Source of the DNA: Treponema succinifaciens DSM 2489 | Lineage (GTDB): Bacteria; Spirochaetota; Spirochaetia; Treponematales; Treponemataceae | Assembly (NCBI RefSeq): GCF_000195275.1 | Contig: NC_015385.1 | Coordinates: forward strand, 1,938,501 to 2,002,500 | DNA: 64,000 nt | Reading direction: 5' to 3' | Shown: piece after piece, positions 24,151 through 33,286 of the stretch | How positions within the stretch are numbered: position 1 is the stretch's first letter | Layout: every line of letters starts with the position of its first letter | Notes under the pieces: model-generated | Told to the model about the DNA's origin: nothing | The model's database searches: none | What the model saw: the letters and a program-made list of their open reading frames with translations, nothing else | Made by a program: the position numbers and the translations under genes

Positions 24151-24950
24151 TATTTTGAGCTTCCGGCTTTTACGTCGGCTTCCATTTTAGTTTTCCAAAC
24201 AAGCGCTTTTTTTCTTATGTTTTCGGATTCTGTGTTGTCGCCAAGAGCCATTGCAATTCTTCTGTTTGCAATAAGAAGATTTATCGCCATACGCATATCA
24301 TCAAGCCGACGGGAAGCAAGCTCATAACGATCCCGGTATTCCATTGCGCATTTGTCCAAGAGGTTGCGCAAAAGCCTGATGTAAGTTACAGTTGTTTCGT
24401 AAACTGGAGAATTGTGATCAAAATAATCTTTACAAGCCTGCTTCATGTTTATAAAATTTTTTGCAACAACAGCATGGCGGCCGCGCATCTCAACAAAAGA
24501 TTCTTTCCATTTTGAATTTTCGCCAAAAGCATCAACAAGAAGATCAATTGCAAGCCCTATTTTTTTTACAATGTCAAGTTTTCTTCCGATGGGAACAAAA
24601 GCAACGGATGCCAAATGAGTTTCCAAGTCAGAAAACGGACAGTCAACAATATTTGTAACAAGTTCTTCAAGATAAATTATAGATTTATAAATTGATTTTC
24701 TGGCATCGTTAAGAGTATCGTTGTTTTTTGTTTCAAGCATTTCAAGAGATATGCTGTTTATACTCATTTGCAAAGTTGCCGTGTAAATCATTTCCTCGCA
24801 AAGAAAAATTTTCTTTTCTTCAATTCCTTCCTTCGCACTTCTAAGAGCAAAAGATTCGTCTCTTTCTTTTTTTAAGCAATCATTGATTTTTTCTTTTATC
24901 GGGCGGACTCTTTCATTAAATTCTTTTCGCAACTCATCTGATATAGCCAT
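24150..24950 (-). CDS. Conserved-looking helical protein, unknown
   Basis: 266 residues, charged and predominantly helical, with no signal peptide, membrane segment or known motif that I recognise. An N-terminal coiled-coil-like stretch (LRKEFNERVRPIKEKINDCLKKERDE) is visible. GGAGG lies 6 nt before its ATG, and the ATG overlaps the recN stop by one base (TAATG). Translational coupling on both sides suggests a cytoplasmic partner of RecN or of the HD protein, but this is only context. Confidence 0.65.
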   Translation of the reverse strand: MAISDELRKEFNERVRPIKEKINDCLKKERDESFALRSAKEGIEEKKIFLCEEMIYTATLQMSINSISLEMLETKNNDTLNDARKSIYKSIIYLEELVTNIVDCPFSDLETHLASVAFVPIGRKLDIVKKIGLAIDLLVDAFGENSKWKESFVEMRGRHAVVAKNFINMKQACKDYFDHNSPVYETTVTYIRLLRNLLDKCAMEYRDRYELASRRLDDMRMAINLLIANRRIAMALGDNTESENIRKKALVWKTKMEADVKAGSSK

Positions 24951-26647
24951 TACCTTCCTCCGAATTTTTTCAGCATTGCAGATGCGTGTTCAAGCGACTG
25001 GGAAGAATCTGAATCGCCAGACAACATTCTAGCAATCTCTTTTACGCGCTCTTCGTCAGAAACTTCAAAAACATTCGAGGCCGTTGTGTTTCCTTCCACG
25101 CCTTTTTGAATCTTAATTTGATTATCGGCATAAACGGCAATACTCGCAAGATGTGTTATGCAAAGAATTTGCTTTTTTTCCGCAAGAAGCTTCATGTGGC
25201 TTCCAACAGAAACCGCAACCTCTCCGCCGATTCCAGTATCAATTTCATCAAAAACAAGAGTTCCCGCCAAATCACCGTCCGAAAGAATTGTCTTCAATGC
25301 AAGCATTACACGGCTAAGCTCACCGCCAGATGCGATTTTTGCAAGCGGATTCAAAGGAGAACCAGGATTTGCACTGATTAAAAATTCTATATTGTCCATT
25401 CCATAAGGACCGCATTTTTGCTCAACCGCATTCCCTTCTTTTTCAGTAAGTCCAACGCGGAATTTGGTGTCTTTCATTCCAAGGCTGCAAAGAATTTTTT
25501 CAACATCAAGCGACATTTTTTCCGCAGCGGATTTTCGTTTTTCACTAAGCGATTTTGCAAGAACGTAAACTTTTTTTTCAAGCTCCGAAATTTCTTTTTC
25601 CAAAATCGATTTATCAAAAGTTGAGCCGCCAAGTTCTTCAAGCTGCCTGGAAGCATTTTCAGCATAAGAAAGAAGATTTGCGACAGAAGAATTTCGTCCT
25701 GTGTATTTTTGTTTCAGCCTGAAAATAAGCTCAAGCCGCTCCTGAACTTGCTCAAGCCGCTCCGGGTCAAAAACAAGCGAACTTGCATATCTTCTAAACT
25801 CGCCTGCAATGTCGTCAATTTCGTAAAACGCAGACTGAAGCCGATTTTCCAAAGGTTCAAGAGATTTATCAGAATCCAAGGCTTTTGACGCAGTTCCGCA
25901 GATTTTTTTCAGCAGGAAAATAATTCCGTTTTCACCTTCGCCTTCAAAAGCGGAATTTATTTCTTCAATATCAGCGTAAAGTTTTTCAAATGATGACAGT
26001 CTGTTTTCTTCGGCTTCAAGCTCCTCGTCTTCTCCAGCTTTTAAATTCGCCTCAGAAATTTCAGAAACCGCAAAATTCAGCATATCGATTTTTGCATTTC
26101 GCTCCGATTCGTTGCTATTAAGATTTTCAAGAATTTTTCTTTTTTCAACAAGCTGATTATAAATTGAAGTAAATGATGAAACTTCTCCGACAATTCCGGC
26201 ATAAATATCAAGATAACGACGGTGCTCGGCAACTTTCATAAGTGACTGCTGCTCATGCTGCCCATGAATGTCAACGAGAAATGCTGAAAATTCAGAAAGA
26301 ATCACTCTTGTTACAGGAGTTCCGCCAATCCATGCTGAAGATTTCCCATTATCGCGGATAACTCGCCGGATTATTATGCGGTTTTCTTCAGATTCAATTC
26401 CGTGCTCATCAAGCCAAAGAAAAGTTTCTTTGTTTTCAAGGAAAAATACGCCGGAAACTTGGGCTTCATGACAACCAGCGCGAATTTGTTCTGTACCAGA
26501 TTTTCCGCCGAGCAAAAAGGCAAGGCTTCCAATCAGTATTGATTTTCCGGCTCCAGTTTCACCACTTAAAACAGTAAAGCCTTTTTCAAATTCGATGTGC
26601 GCGCTTTCAATAAGAGCGAAATTTTTTATATCGAGTTCTTCAAGCAC
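24950..26647 (-). CDS. recN: DNA repair protein RecN
   Basis: SMC-like ATPase for double-strand break repair, 565 residues. Walker A GETGAGKS is at residues 29-36; a central coiled coil (about 155-380) and the C-terminal ASGGELSRVMLALK signature with LVFDEIDTGIGGEVA (Walker B) complete the ATPase head. It begins with GTG at 26647, supported by GGAGG at 5-nt spacing and the expected LEELDIKNFALIE N-terminus. It overlaps nadK by 8 bp. Confidence 0.96.
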   Translation of the reverse strand: MLEELDIKNFALIESAHIEFEKGFTVLSGETGAGKSILIGSLAFLLGGKSGTEQIRAGCHEAQVSGVFFLENKETFLWLDEHGIESEENRIIIRRVIRDNGKSSAWIGGTPVTRVILSEFSAFLVDIHGQHEQQSLMKVAEHRRYLDIYAGIVGEVSSFTSIYNQLVEKRKILENLNSNESERNAKIDMLNFAVSEISEANLKAGEDEELEAEENRLSSFEKLYADIEEINSAFEGEGENGIIFLLKKICGTASKALDSDKSLEPLENRLQSAFYEIDDIAGEFRRYASSLVFDPERLEQVQERLELIFRLKQKYTGRNSSVANLLSYAENASRQLEELGGSTFDKSILEKEISELEKKVYVLAKSLSEKRKSAAEKMSLDVEKILCSLGMKDTKFRVGLTEKEGNAVEQKCGPYGMDNIEFLISANPGSPLNPLAKIASGGELSRVMLALKTILSDGDLAGTLVFDEIDTGIGGEVAVSVGSHMKLLAEKKQILCITHLASIAVYADNQIKIQKGVEGNTTASNVFEVSDEERVKEIARMLSGDSDSSQSLEHASAMLKKFGGR

Positions 26648-27494
26648 GTGGACCTCCTGACCAGTTTAGTTTGCTCTGCAATGCTGAAAAAAATTTTTCC
26701 TGCGTAGAACAAATAAGCCTTGCCCGAAATTCTGGTATTTTCAAAATCAAAACATCGCCTTCTTTCAACTCAAAATCAATCTGACCATCGCAAGTCAAAG
26801 AAGCATCTGAGCGGCTGCTCATCAAAGTTATTACAATTTCACCTTTTTCTCCAAAAACCAAAGGCCTTGCAGACAAACTGAAAGAACTCACCGGCGTCAA
26901 GACCAAAGCTGAAAGTTCCGGCTCAACAATCGGTCCGCCTGCAGCAGCAGAATAAGCCGTGGAACCAGTCGGCGTTGAAACAATTATTCCGTTCGTTTTA
27001 AAAGGCCCTAAAAGAGCATGGTTGTAAGCCACATTTAAATTTACAAGATGAGAAGACGGACAACTCGAAATAACGCAGTCATTCATTCCGCAGCATCTGA
27101 AAACGGTTTTTCCATTTCTCAAAACTTCACACTGAACTAGAGAGCGGCTGCTTATGTAGCATTTTTCCCTTAAGAAAAGCTCCAGTTCTTTTTTCCAATT
27201 GTCTTTTGGAACTGCGGCAATAAAACCAAACTCTCCCAAATTTATCGGAAAAACAGGAATTCCTAAAGGTGCGCATCCACGGCAGGCAAACAAAACAGTT
27301 CCGTCTCCTCCCAAAGTTACAACAAAATCATAGCCTGAAAAATCAATATCAAGAATTTTTGAGCGGACTTCTTTTCCGTCATATAAAAAGAGCGAATTTT
27401 CAATATTTTCTTTTTTCAAAAAAACTGAAATTTCATTTCCCAAAAGCCCGGCGTTTTCTTTAAAAGAATTAGCTATGATAAGACATTTTTTCAT
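26640..27494 (-). CDS. nadK: NAD kinase
   Basis: Phosphorylates NAD to NADP with ATP or polyphosphate. VVTLGGDGTVLFACRG holds the GGDGT motif (residues 62-66); GEFGFIA, the NDC motif in CGMNDCVIS and TPTGSTAYSAAAGGPIVEPE are diagnostic. The frame opens at 27602, but the ATG at 27494 overlaps the upstream stop as ATGA and gives 284 residues. Lies between the DegT-like gene and recN in one operon. Confidence 0.95.
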   Translation of the reverse strand: MKKCLIIANSFKENAGLLGNEISVFLKKENIENSLFLYDGKEVRSKILDIDFSGYDFVVTLGGDGTVLFACRGCAPLGIPVFPINLGEFGFIAAVPKDNWKKELELFLREKCYISSRSLVQCEVLRNGKTVFRCCGMNDCVISSCPSSHLVNLNVAYNHALLGPFKTNGIIVSTPTGSTAYSAAAGGPIVEPELSALVLTPVSSFSLSARPLVFGEKGEIVITLMSSRSDASLTCDGQIDFELKEGDVLILKIPEFRARLICSTQEKFFSALQSKLNWSGGPRA

Positions 27495-28567
27495 GGCAAA
27501 GAAGACAATACCTTTACAATCTGAGCCGCATCTTTTTGTCCCAGTCGAGGATACAATGGAAACAATGCGCAGCGCAACAAAAGTGAATTCGCGCAGATGC
27601 ATTCAGAAGCAAGCTCTTCCTGCCTAAGAGCAATTATAGAATTTTCAAAAGCCTGGCGAATTTCAATATTTTTTTTCTGCGCATAAGATTTCACATCTTT
27701 AAACCCAGAATTCAAAACTAAAGGAAAAGAGTAAATTGTAGAGCCATCTTCCGCAGCGCGCACAAAAGTTTTATGCCTGCCAGACATCACAGCTCTTGAA
27801 AACAGAGCAAACAACTCACGTCTTGTTTTTTCATTTCGTGAAAATTCCTTTAACTCAACAAGCGCCAAAGCCGCATTCATGTCCGGCAGAATATCTGTAA
27901 AAGGAGCTTCATCCGCAATGTGCTTTAACACAGTCCATTCACGGCGATTCGGAGCTATAAGCAACGTGCCGCCTCCAGAAGTTACAATGTCCCGGTCTTC
28001 CATTCCAAGAATAGCATAAAGACCATACATTCCAGCTTTTTTTCCTACAGCGGCTTTCTGCTCTCCTCCTTCTTTTTTTTCAGGCTGTTCTTCAGTAGGA
28101 TAAGTTGCAAAAACCGACTGCGAAATATCTTCAACTATAGGAATTCCAAGTTCCAAAAATGATTTGATTTCAGGAAGAATTCCCATTGTTTCATTTAAAA
28201 TCAAAAGCCGGCCGCCATCCTTTATGCACTTTTCAACAGACTCAACTGTTACAAGCCCAGTTTCTTCGCAAACATCAGCAGCAAGAACTTTATATCCTAA
28301 TTTTTCCGCAGTAAGCAGCTGATAAGACGGAGCAAGCGCGCTTACAATAACTCCACTTTCTTTAGGCAGATTCAAAGCTTTAAAAATGTATTCCAATGCA
28401 ATCGCCGGACTTCTTAAGGCAACTGCGCCGTCAAATCCAATCAGTTCTTTTGCTGTCTGAACAAGCCTTGTGTTCATTTCGCCAGGTCCGATTTTTTCAT
28501 CAACCATGCAAGTAAGAACAGCTTCCATTTCTTTGCGGCGGATTGTAGAACTATAAGTATGAATCAT
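27491..28567 (-). CDS. DegT/DnrJ/EryC1-like PLP-fold protein lacking the catalytic lysine
   Basis: 358 residues. The fold matches sugar aminotransferases: GVIVSALAPSYQ, VLAADVCEETGLVTVESVEKCI, LILNETMGILPEI and PIVEDISQSVF. Where the family has the PLP-binding lysine (a KNLT-type motif before a GGG loop) this protein reads MEDRDIVTSGGGTLLIA, so no Schiff-base lysine is evident. It may be a PLP-independent member, such as a dehydratase-like or regulatory protein, or a diverged enzyme. AAGGA at 7 nt supports the ATG. Unlike most DegT genes it is not in a polysaccharide cluster. Confidence 0.75.
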   Translation of the reverse strand: MIHTYSSTIRRKEMEAVLTCMVDEKIGPGEMNTRLVQTAKELIGFDGAVALRSPAIALEYIFKALNLPKESGVIVSALAPSYQLLTAEKLGYKVLAADVCEETGLVTVESVEKCIKDGGRLLILNETMGILPEIKSFLELGIPIVEDISQSVFATYPTEEQPEKKEGGEQKAAVGKKAGMYGLYAILGMEDRDIVTSGGGTLLIAPNRREWTVLKHIADEAPFTDILPDMNAALALVELKEFSRNEKTRRELFALFSRAVMSGRHKTFVRAAEDGSTIYSFPLVLNSGFKDVKSYAQKKNIEIRQAFENSIIALRQEELASECICANSLLLRCALFPLYPRLGQKDAAQIVKVLSSLP

Positions 28568-28680
28568 TTTAAATTCCTTAAAACAAAATATTCACAGAAA
28601 CAATAATTCTATTTCCGCATAAAAAATATAACAAACGGACAAAAGAGAAGATGTTCTGAGAAAACAAGCATGAACAGAAA

Positions 28681-29172
28681 TCAGACAGCTTCCGGCTCAA
28701 GAATTTTCTGAAGTTCCTTTGCACTGAACAACTTGCGTGTATCAAGAATAATAAGATAATTATTTTCCTGACGAACTACGCCGTGAATATATTCTGTGCC
28801 AATTCCACTGAGCATCTGTGGCGGAGGTTTGATTTCATCGCCTTGAACAGGAACAACACGCGCAATTCTATCTATAATAATTCCGATTTTATTTCCTTCA
28901 ATATCAAGAATAATAAATCCGCCTTCATCCTCACCAATTTCATCATCTGAAGCCTTCGCCATTTTCTTGATATAAAATCTTTTATGCAGATTTATTATTG
29001 GAATGACTTCTCCGCGCAAATTTATAATACCCTCAACATAAAAAGGAGCATTCGGAATAGGACGCACATTTTGAATCTTAACGATTTCCTTGACATCCAT
29101 AATGTCCACACCATAAAGCTCATCTCCAAGCTGAAAAGTTACAAGCTGCAACAATGTATCTTCATCTGCCAT
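28681..29172 (-). CDS. cheW: Chemotaxis coupling protein CheW
   Basis: Couples chemoreceptors to the CheA kinase. Typical motifs: LVTFQLGDELYGVDIMDVKEIV, RPIPNAPFYVEGIINLRGEVIPIINL and GIIIDRIARVV. The ATG at 29172 has GGGAG at 7-nt spacing; an upstream ATG at 29193 lacks one. 163 residues. An acidic insertion (ASDDEIGEDEGG) sits between the two beta barrels. The gene is isolated from other che genes; gaps of 113 and 69 bp on either side show nothing notable. Confidence 0.95.
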   Translation of the reverse strand: MADEDTLLQLVTFQLGDELYGVDIMDVKEIVKIQNVRPIPNAPFYVEGIINLRGEVIPIINLHKRFYIKKMAKASDDEIGEDEGGFIILDIEGNKIGIIIDRIARVVPVQGDEIKPPPQMLSGIGTEYIHGVVRQENNYLIILDTRKLFSAKELQKILEPEAV

Positions 29173-29241
29173 AGATTTCTCCCATGAATCCATAAAGATT
29201 TTAAAGCTAATGCTTCTATTATTTTAATTCATAAAACAATT

Positions 29242-30003
29242 CTAGTCTACTACAAATAAAGATAAAACGTCTACTTTTGAAATTCCGGCATTTTTCAAAA
29301 TTTCACAGCAACTTTCAACTGTAACGCCTGTCGTCAAAACGTCGTCAATTAAAAGAACTTGTTCCGGCAAAGAATTTTCAGAGGAAAGACGCTTCAAAAG
29401 TTTTGACTCTGTATAAATTTTTCCCTTGGAAGACAAGCGTTTTTTTCTGTCCAGTTTTTTCTGCTGATTTTTTTCCGTGCGCTCCAAAAGCTTTAAAACT
29501 TTGTATCCAAATTTCACTTTAAGAATTTCTGAAAGCTCTTCAATTTGATCCCAGCCTCTTGATCTTATTTTTCCGGGACGAGGCGGAACAGGAACAATGA
29601 AAATATTTTCTGAAATTCTTTTTTTAATTACAGAATTGCAAATTTCAGCAAATAAAAGTGAAAGATTTCTTTGATTTTGCATTTTCCATTCGAATAAAAG
29701 AGTCTTTGCCCAAAGTCTGTATGGAAAAACAGGAACAACTTTATCTGAATTTTTCAGAATGCGCTCTTCACGGCAAGACATGCAGATTTCTTCTTCACTG
29801 ATTAAAGATTTTCCGCAGATACGACATTTTTCACAATGGGAGTTTTCCGCTTCATCATAAAGTTTTTTCGAGCACGAAATGCAAATTTTTCCATTGAAAG
29901 TGGAATTTCCGCATACACAGCATTTTCCATTTCCAAACATGAAATTCAAAACAAGCATTGCAAAACGCTTAAAATCATAAATTGTAAATTTTCTAAAAGC
30001 CAT
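29242..30003 (-). CDS. comF: ComF-family phosphoribosyltransferase-like protein
   Basis: An N-terminal double zinc finger (CCVCGN, CISCSKK, CEKCRICGKS, CMSC) is followed by a phosphoribosyltransferase fold with IVPVPPRPGKIRSRGWDQIEELS and the PRPP loop VLLIDDVLTTGVT. ComF proteins take part in natural transformation or DNA uptake in other bacteria; the activity is unproven here. The frame opens at a TTG (30006), but the adjacent ATG at 30003 is a better start, 253 residues. It follows mutS by about 50 bp. Confidence 0.9.
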   Translation of the reverse strand: MAFRKFTIYDFKRFAMLVLNFMFGNGKCCVCGNSTFNGKICISCSKKLYDEAENSHCEKCRICGKSLISEEEICMSCREERILKNSDKVVPVFPYRLWAKTLLFEWKMQNQRNLSLLFAEICNSVIKKRISENIFIVPVPPRPGKIRSRGWDQIEELSEILKVKFGYKVLKLLERTEKNQQKKLDRKKRLSSKGKIYTESKLLKRLSSENSLPEQVLLIDDVLTTGVTVESCCEILKNAGISKVDVLSLFVVD

Positions 30004-30055
30004 CAATAATATGATTACTCGGAAAATAAAAAAAATGCAGTTTTTGTAAAAAAAT

Positions 30056-32647
30056 TTATTTTTCAGCTAGACTTTTTTTCCATCGTAAAATATTTTGCAA
30101 CGCCACCATTGGAGTCATGTTATCAATGTCACAAGAAAGAATTTCATCAAGAACAAGTTCCTCTTCGGAAAACAATGAGCCTGAAAAAATTTCAACTTTA
30201 TTTTTTGAAACTTCCTCAGTTTCAGTTTCTGGAATTATAACGGACGCATCTCCTTGAATTTTTTCCAAGATTTTTCCTGCGCGCTCAATGACGGATTCTG
30301 GAATTCCTGCAAGCCTTGCAACATGAATTCCATAGCTGTTTTCACTTGAGCCTTCAACAACTTTTCTAAGGAAAACAATATCGCTGCCGTTTTCCGCAAC
30401 AGCCATGCAAAGCCGTTTCAATGATTTGTGCTCCAGCCTTGTAAGTTCGTGGTAATGCGTTGCAAAAAAAGTCTTGCATTTCAATGTATTTAAAAGATAT
30501 TCGCTTACAGCCCAGGCAATCGAAAGTCCGTCTTCCGTGCTAGTTCCCCGCCCTACTTCATCCATTATGACAAGAGAATTTTGTGTTGCGGAACGAAGTA
30601 TTCTTGCAGTTTCCGTCATTTCAACAAGAAAGGTCGATTCTCCGCGCGCAAGATTATCGCTAGCTCCAACACGGCAAAAAATCCTGTCAACAATTCCAAT
30701 ATTCGCTTCATCAGCCGGAACAAAACTTCCAGTCTGTGCAAGAAGCGCAATAAGAGCGTTCTGACGCAAAAACGTGCTTTTTCCCGCCATATTCGGACCA
30801 GTAATCAAAGCAAAGGACGCGGAATTTTCAGGCTCAGAGCCGCAAAGGGAAACATCATTCGGAACAAATTCGCCAGCAGGAAGATGACGCTCAACAACAG
30901 GATGCCTTCCGTTTTTTACAGAAAATTCCAAGCTATCAGACAAAACGTGCGGACGATTCCAATTGTAAAGAATTGCTGATTCTGCAAAAGAACAAACAAC
31001 ATCAACGTAAGCGATTTTTTTTGCAGCCTGCTGAAGATACGGAATATATTTTTTCAGTTCATTTCTGACTTCAATAAAAAGATTATGCTCAAGCTCAAGA
31101 ATTTTTGCGCCTGATTCATTTAAAGAATTTTCAAGTTCCTGAAGCTTTTCAGTTGTATAACGCTCAGCATTTAAAAGTGTCCTACGCATAATAAAATGGG
31201 GCGGAATTTTATCAAGCTTGCCTTTTGTAACTTCTATAAAATATCCAAGGTTGCCGGTGCTTTTTATTTTTAAATTCTGAATTCCTGTTTTTTCTTTTTC
31301 TGACTCAATGTATTCTTCAAGAATTCCGTTAAAATCATTTCGTACTTTTTTCCAGTAGTCGAGTTCTTCCGACCAGCCGTCTTTTATAATCCGTCCTTCT
31401 GTAAAAACTGTGGCTGGATCTTCCGCAATTGAATTTTCTATAAGGTCAATAATTTTTTGTGCGGAATCTTTTTCAGGCATAGAAAAATCGTAGCGTTCCA
31501 AAACAGCCTGCGACTTCAACCAGAATTTTAAGCTTGCCTTTAACGCCTGCAAATCTTTCGCATGAGCCCTGTCCATTGCAATTCTTCCGGCCAGCCGCTC
31601 AACGTCAAGAATTCCATCAAGATTTTCCCGCACGCAATGAAGCAAGTTTCTGTCTTTTACAAAAAGCTCAACGTGATTCTGCCTTGAATTTATCTCATTT
31701 TCATTTGTAAGCGGAAAAGAAAGCCATGAACGCAAAAGTCGGCTTCCCATTGCGGTTTTTGTATTGCTCACAGATTCAAGCAAAGTATAACTAGAAGTTC
31801 CGTCACGCAAATTAAAAGTGATTTCAAGATTCCGTCGCGAAGAATCATCAATTATAACAAACTGAGAATCCTGATAAACTGAAATTCCTGAAATATGCGA
31901 AACAGGCGCGTTCGTAGTTTTTTCTATATAATCAAGAAGAAATCCTGCTGGAGGAACTTCGGGACTTTCTTTTGTAAGTGAAAATGAATTTAAATTCGCA
32001 ACTTTAAATTGCTTTACAAGATGCTCATAATTTTTTTCAGCATTGAAGTGCCAGTCCGGATACCAGGAAACAGACGCAACCGAAATTGTTTCAAGGATAG
32101 TTTGAATTTCCTTATTATTTTTTAAACTTTCAGGAAGAATTATTTCTTTTGGGCTGCACCTTCCGAGTTCCTTAGAAACATTTTCCGCAAATTTATATTC
32201 CGGAAATTTTGTGGCACGAAATTCTCCAGTCGTTACATCAATGTAAGCAAGTCCAGCAAATCCGCCGGAAATAAAAATGGAAGCAAGAAAATTATTTGAA
32301 CCGCCATCAAGATATTCGCTTTCAACAGCAGTTCCCGGCGTTACAACTTCGACAACCTTTCGCTCTGTAAGTCCGCGTTTTGCAACTTCGCCAACCTGTT
32401 CTGCAACCGCAACTTTTTTTCCCATCCGAAGAAGCCGTGCGATATAGCCTTTTGCAGAATGATACGGAATGCCGCACATGGGATTGTCCCCCTTATGCGT
32501 CAATGTAAGATTTAAAAGCCGCGAAACTTCAAGCGCATCTTCATTGAACATTTCATAAAAATCCCCTAGCCTAAAAAACAAAACATCATTCGGATGCTGT
32601 TTTTTTATTCCAAGATACTGTGTGATAACCGGGGTTTCTTCTGCCAT
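30056..32647 (-). CDS. mutS: DNA mismatch repair protein MutS
   Basis: 863 residues. The mismatch-binding motif DVLFFRLGDFYEMF is in the N-terminal domain; the ATPase has GPNMAGKST (near residue 615), VIMDEVGRGTSTEDG and THYHELTRLE. The ATG at 32647 has GGAG at 6 nt; an upstream in-frame TTG lies on that ribosome binding site. In T. pallidum mutS likewise neighbours skp, bamA and tamB. Confidence 0.96.
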   Translation of the reverse strand: MAEETPVITQYLGIKKQHPNDVLFFRLGDFYEMFNEDALEVSRLLNLTLTHKGDNPMCGIPYHSAKGYIARLLRMGKKVAVAEQVGEVAKRGLTERKVVEVVTPGTAVESEYLDGGSNNFLASIFISGGFAGLAYIDVTTGEFRATKFPEYKFAENVSKELGRCSPKEIILPESLKNNKEIQTILETISVASVSWYPDWHFNAEKNYEHLVKQFKVANLNSFSLTKESPEVPPAGFLLDYIEKTTNAPVSHISGISVYQDSQFVIIDDSSRRNLEITFNLRDGTSSYTLLESVSNTKTAMGSRLLRSWLSFPLTNENEINSRQNHVELFVKDRNLLHCVRENLDGILDVERLAGRIAMDRAHAKDLQALKASLKFWLKSQAVLERYDFSMPEKDSAQKIIDLIENSIAEDPATVFTEGRIIKDGWSEELDYWKKVRNDFNGILEEYIESEKEKTGIQNLKIKSTGNLGYFIEVTKGKLDKIPPHFIMRRTLLNAERYTTEKLQELENSLNESGAKILELEHNLFIEVRNELKKYIPYLQQAAKKIAYVDVVCSFAESAILYNWNRPHVLSDSLEFSVKNGRHPVVERHLPAGEFVPNDVSLCGSEPENSASFALITGPNMAGKSTFLRQNALIALLAQTGSFVPADEANIGIVDRIFCRVGASDNLARGESTFLVEMTETARILRSATQNSLVIMDEVGRGTSTEDGLSIAWAVSEYLLNTLKCKTFFATHYHELTRLEHKSLKRLCMAVAENGSDIVFLRKVVEGSSENSYGIHVARLAGIPESVIERAGKILEKIQGDASVIIPETETEEVSKNKVEIFSGSLFSEEELVLDEILSCDIDNMTPMVALQNILRWKKSLAEK

Positions 32648-32714
32648 CTTTTGCTCCAATTTTCAGACCATTGCCTGAATGAAAATTCAAAGGCAGGTTT
32701 TAATTTTTATAAAA

Positions 32715-33248
32715 TCACATAAGTCCAAGCTGCGAAATAACCTGATCTGTAATATCAACAGAAGAACTGTACCACAAAATTGCGTTTGACTCCTGAAGAT
32801 TTAAAATCATGCTGTAGCCGCCAGATTCCGCAACACGAGCAAGAGTATCATAAAGTTTTTTGTAGAAACTGTTGTTTTCCTGAAGCGATTTTTTTAAAGA
32901 CTCAAGCTCTATGTTTTTTGCATTTGTATATTCATTTATAAAATCTGATTTTTTTGTAATCTGCGCTTCAATTTTCATTGCTTCTGTATCATTGCCTTTG
33001 CGTTCAAATTCTATTTTCTGATCATTCAAACGCTGAAGTTCTGCAACAAGACGGTCGATTTCTCTTTTAAATTCTTCTTTTTTATTTTCGTAATTTCTTA
33101 CAGGAGCGGAATTTCTAAAATACGCCTGATAAACTTTTGCAGTATCTACAACAGCGAATTTTGTAATCTGCTGCGCAAACGAAAATGCCGCTGAAAAAAT
33201 TCCGAGCAAAGCAAAAACAGCAATTCTTTTTGTAAAAAAAACTTTCAT
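32715..33248 (-). CDS. skp: Periplasmic chaperone Skp/OmpH family
   Basis: 177 residues. A signal peptide ends AAFSFAQQ; the mature protein starts with ITKFAVVDTAKVYQAY, the OmpH/Skp opening, then a long coiled coil (residues 55-135) forming the tentacles, and a beta end. It holds unfolded outer-membrane proteins. GGAG 5 nt before the ATG. It lies directly after bamA, as in many diderms. Confidence 0.92.
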   Translation of the reverse strand: MKVFFTKRIAVFALLGIFSAAFSFAQQITKFAVVDTAKVYQAYFRNSAPVRNYENKKEEFKREIDRLVAELQRLNDQKIEFERKGNDTEAMKIEAQITKKSDFINEYTNAKNIELESLKKSLQENNSFYKKLYDTLARVAESGGYSMILNLQESNAILWYSSSVDITDQVISQLGLM

Positions 33249-33286
33249 AAAAACTCCAATTAATTTTAAATTTCCGGCGTAAAAAT

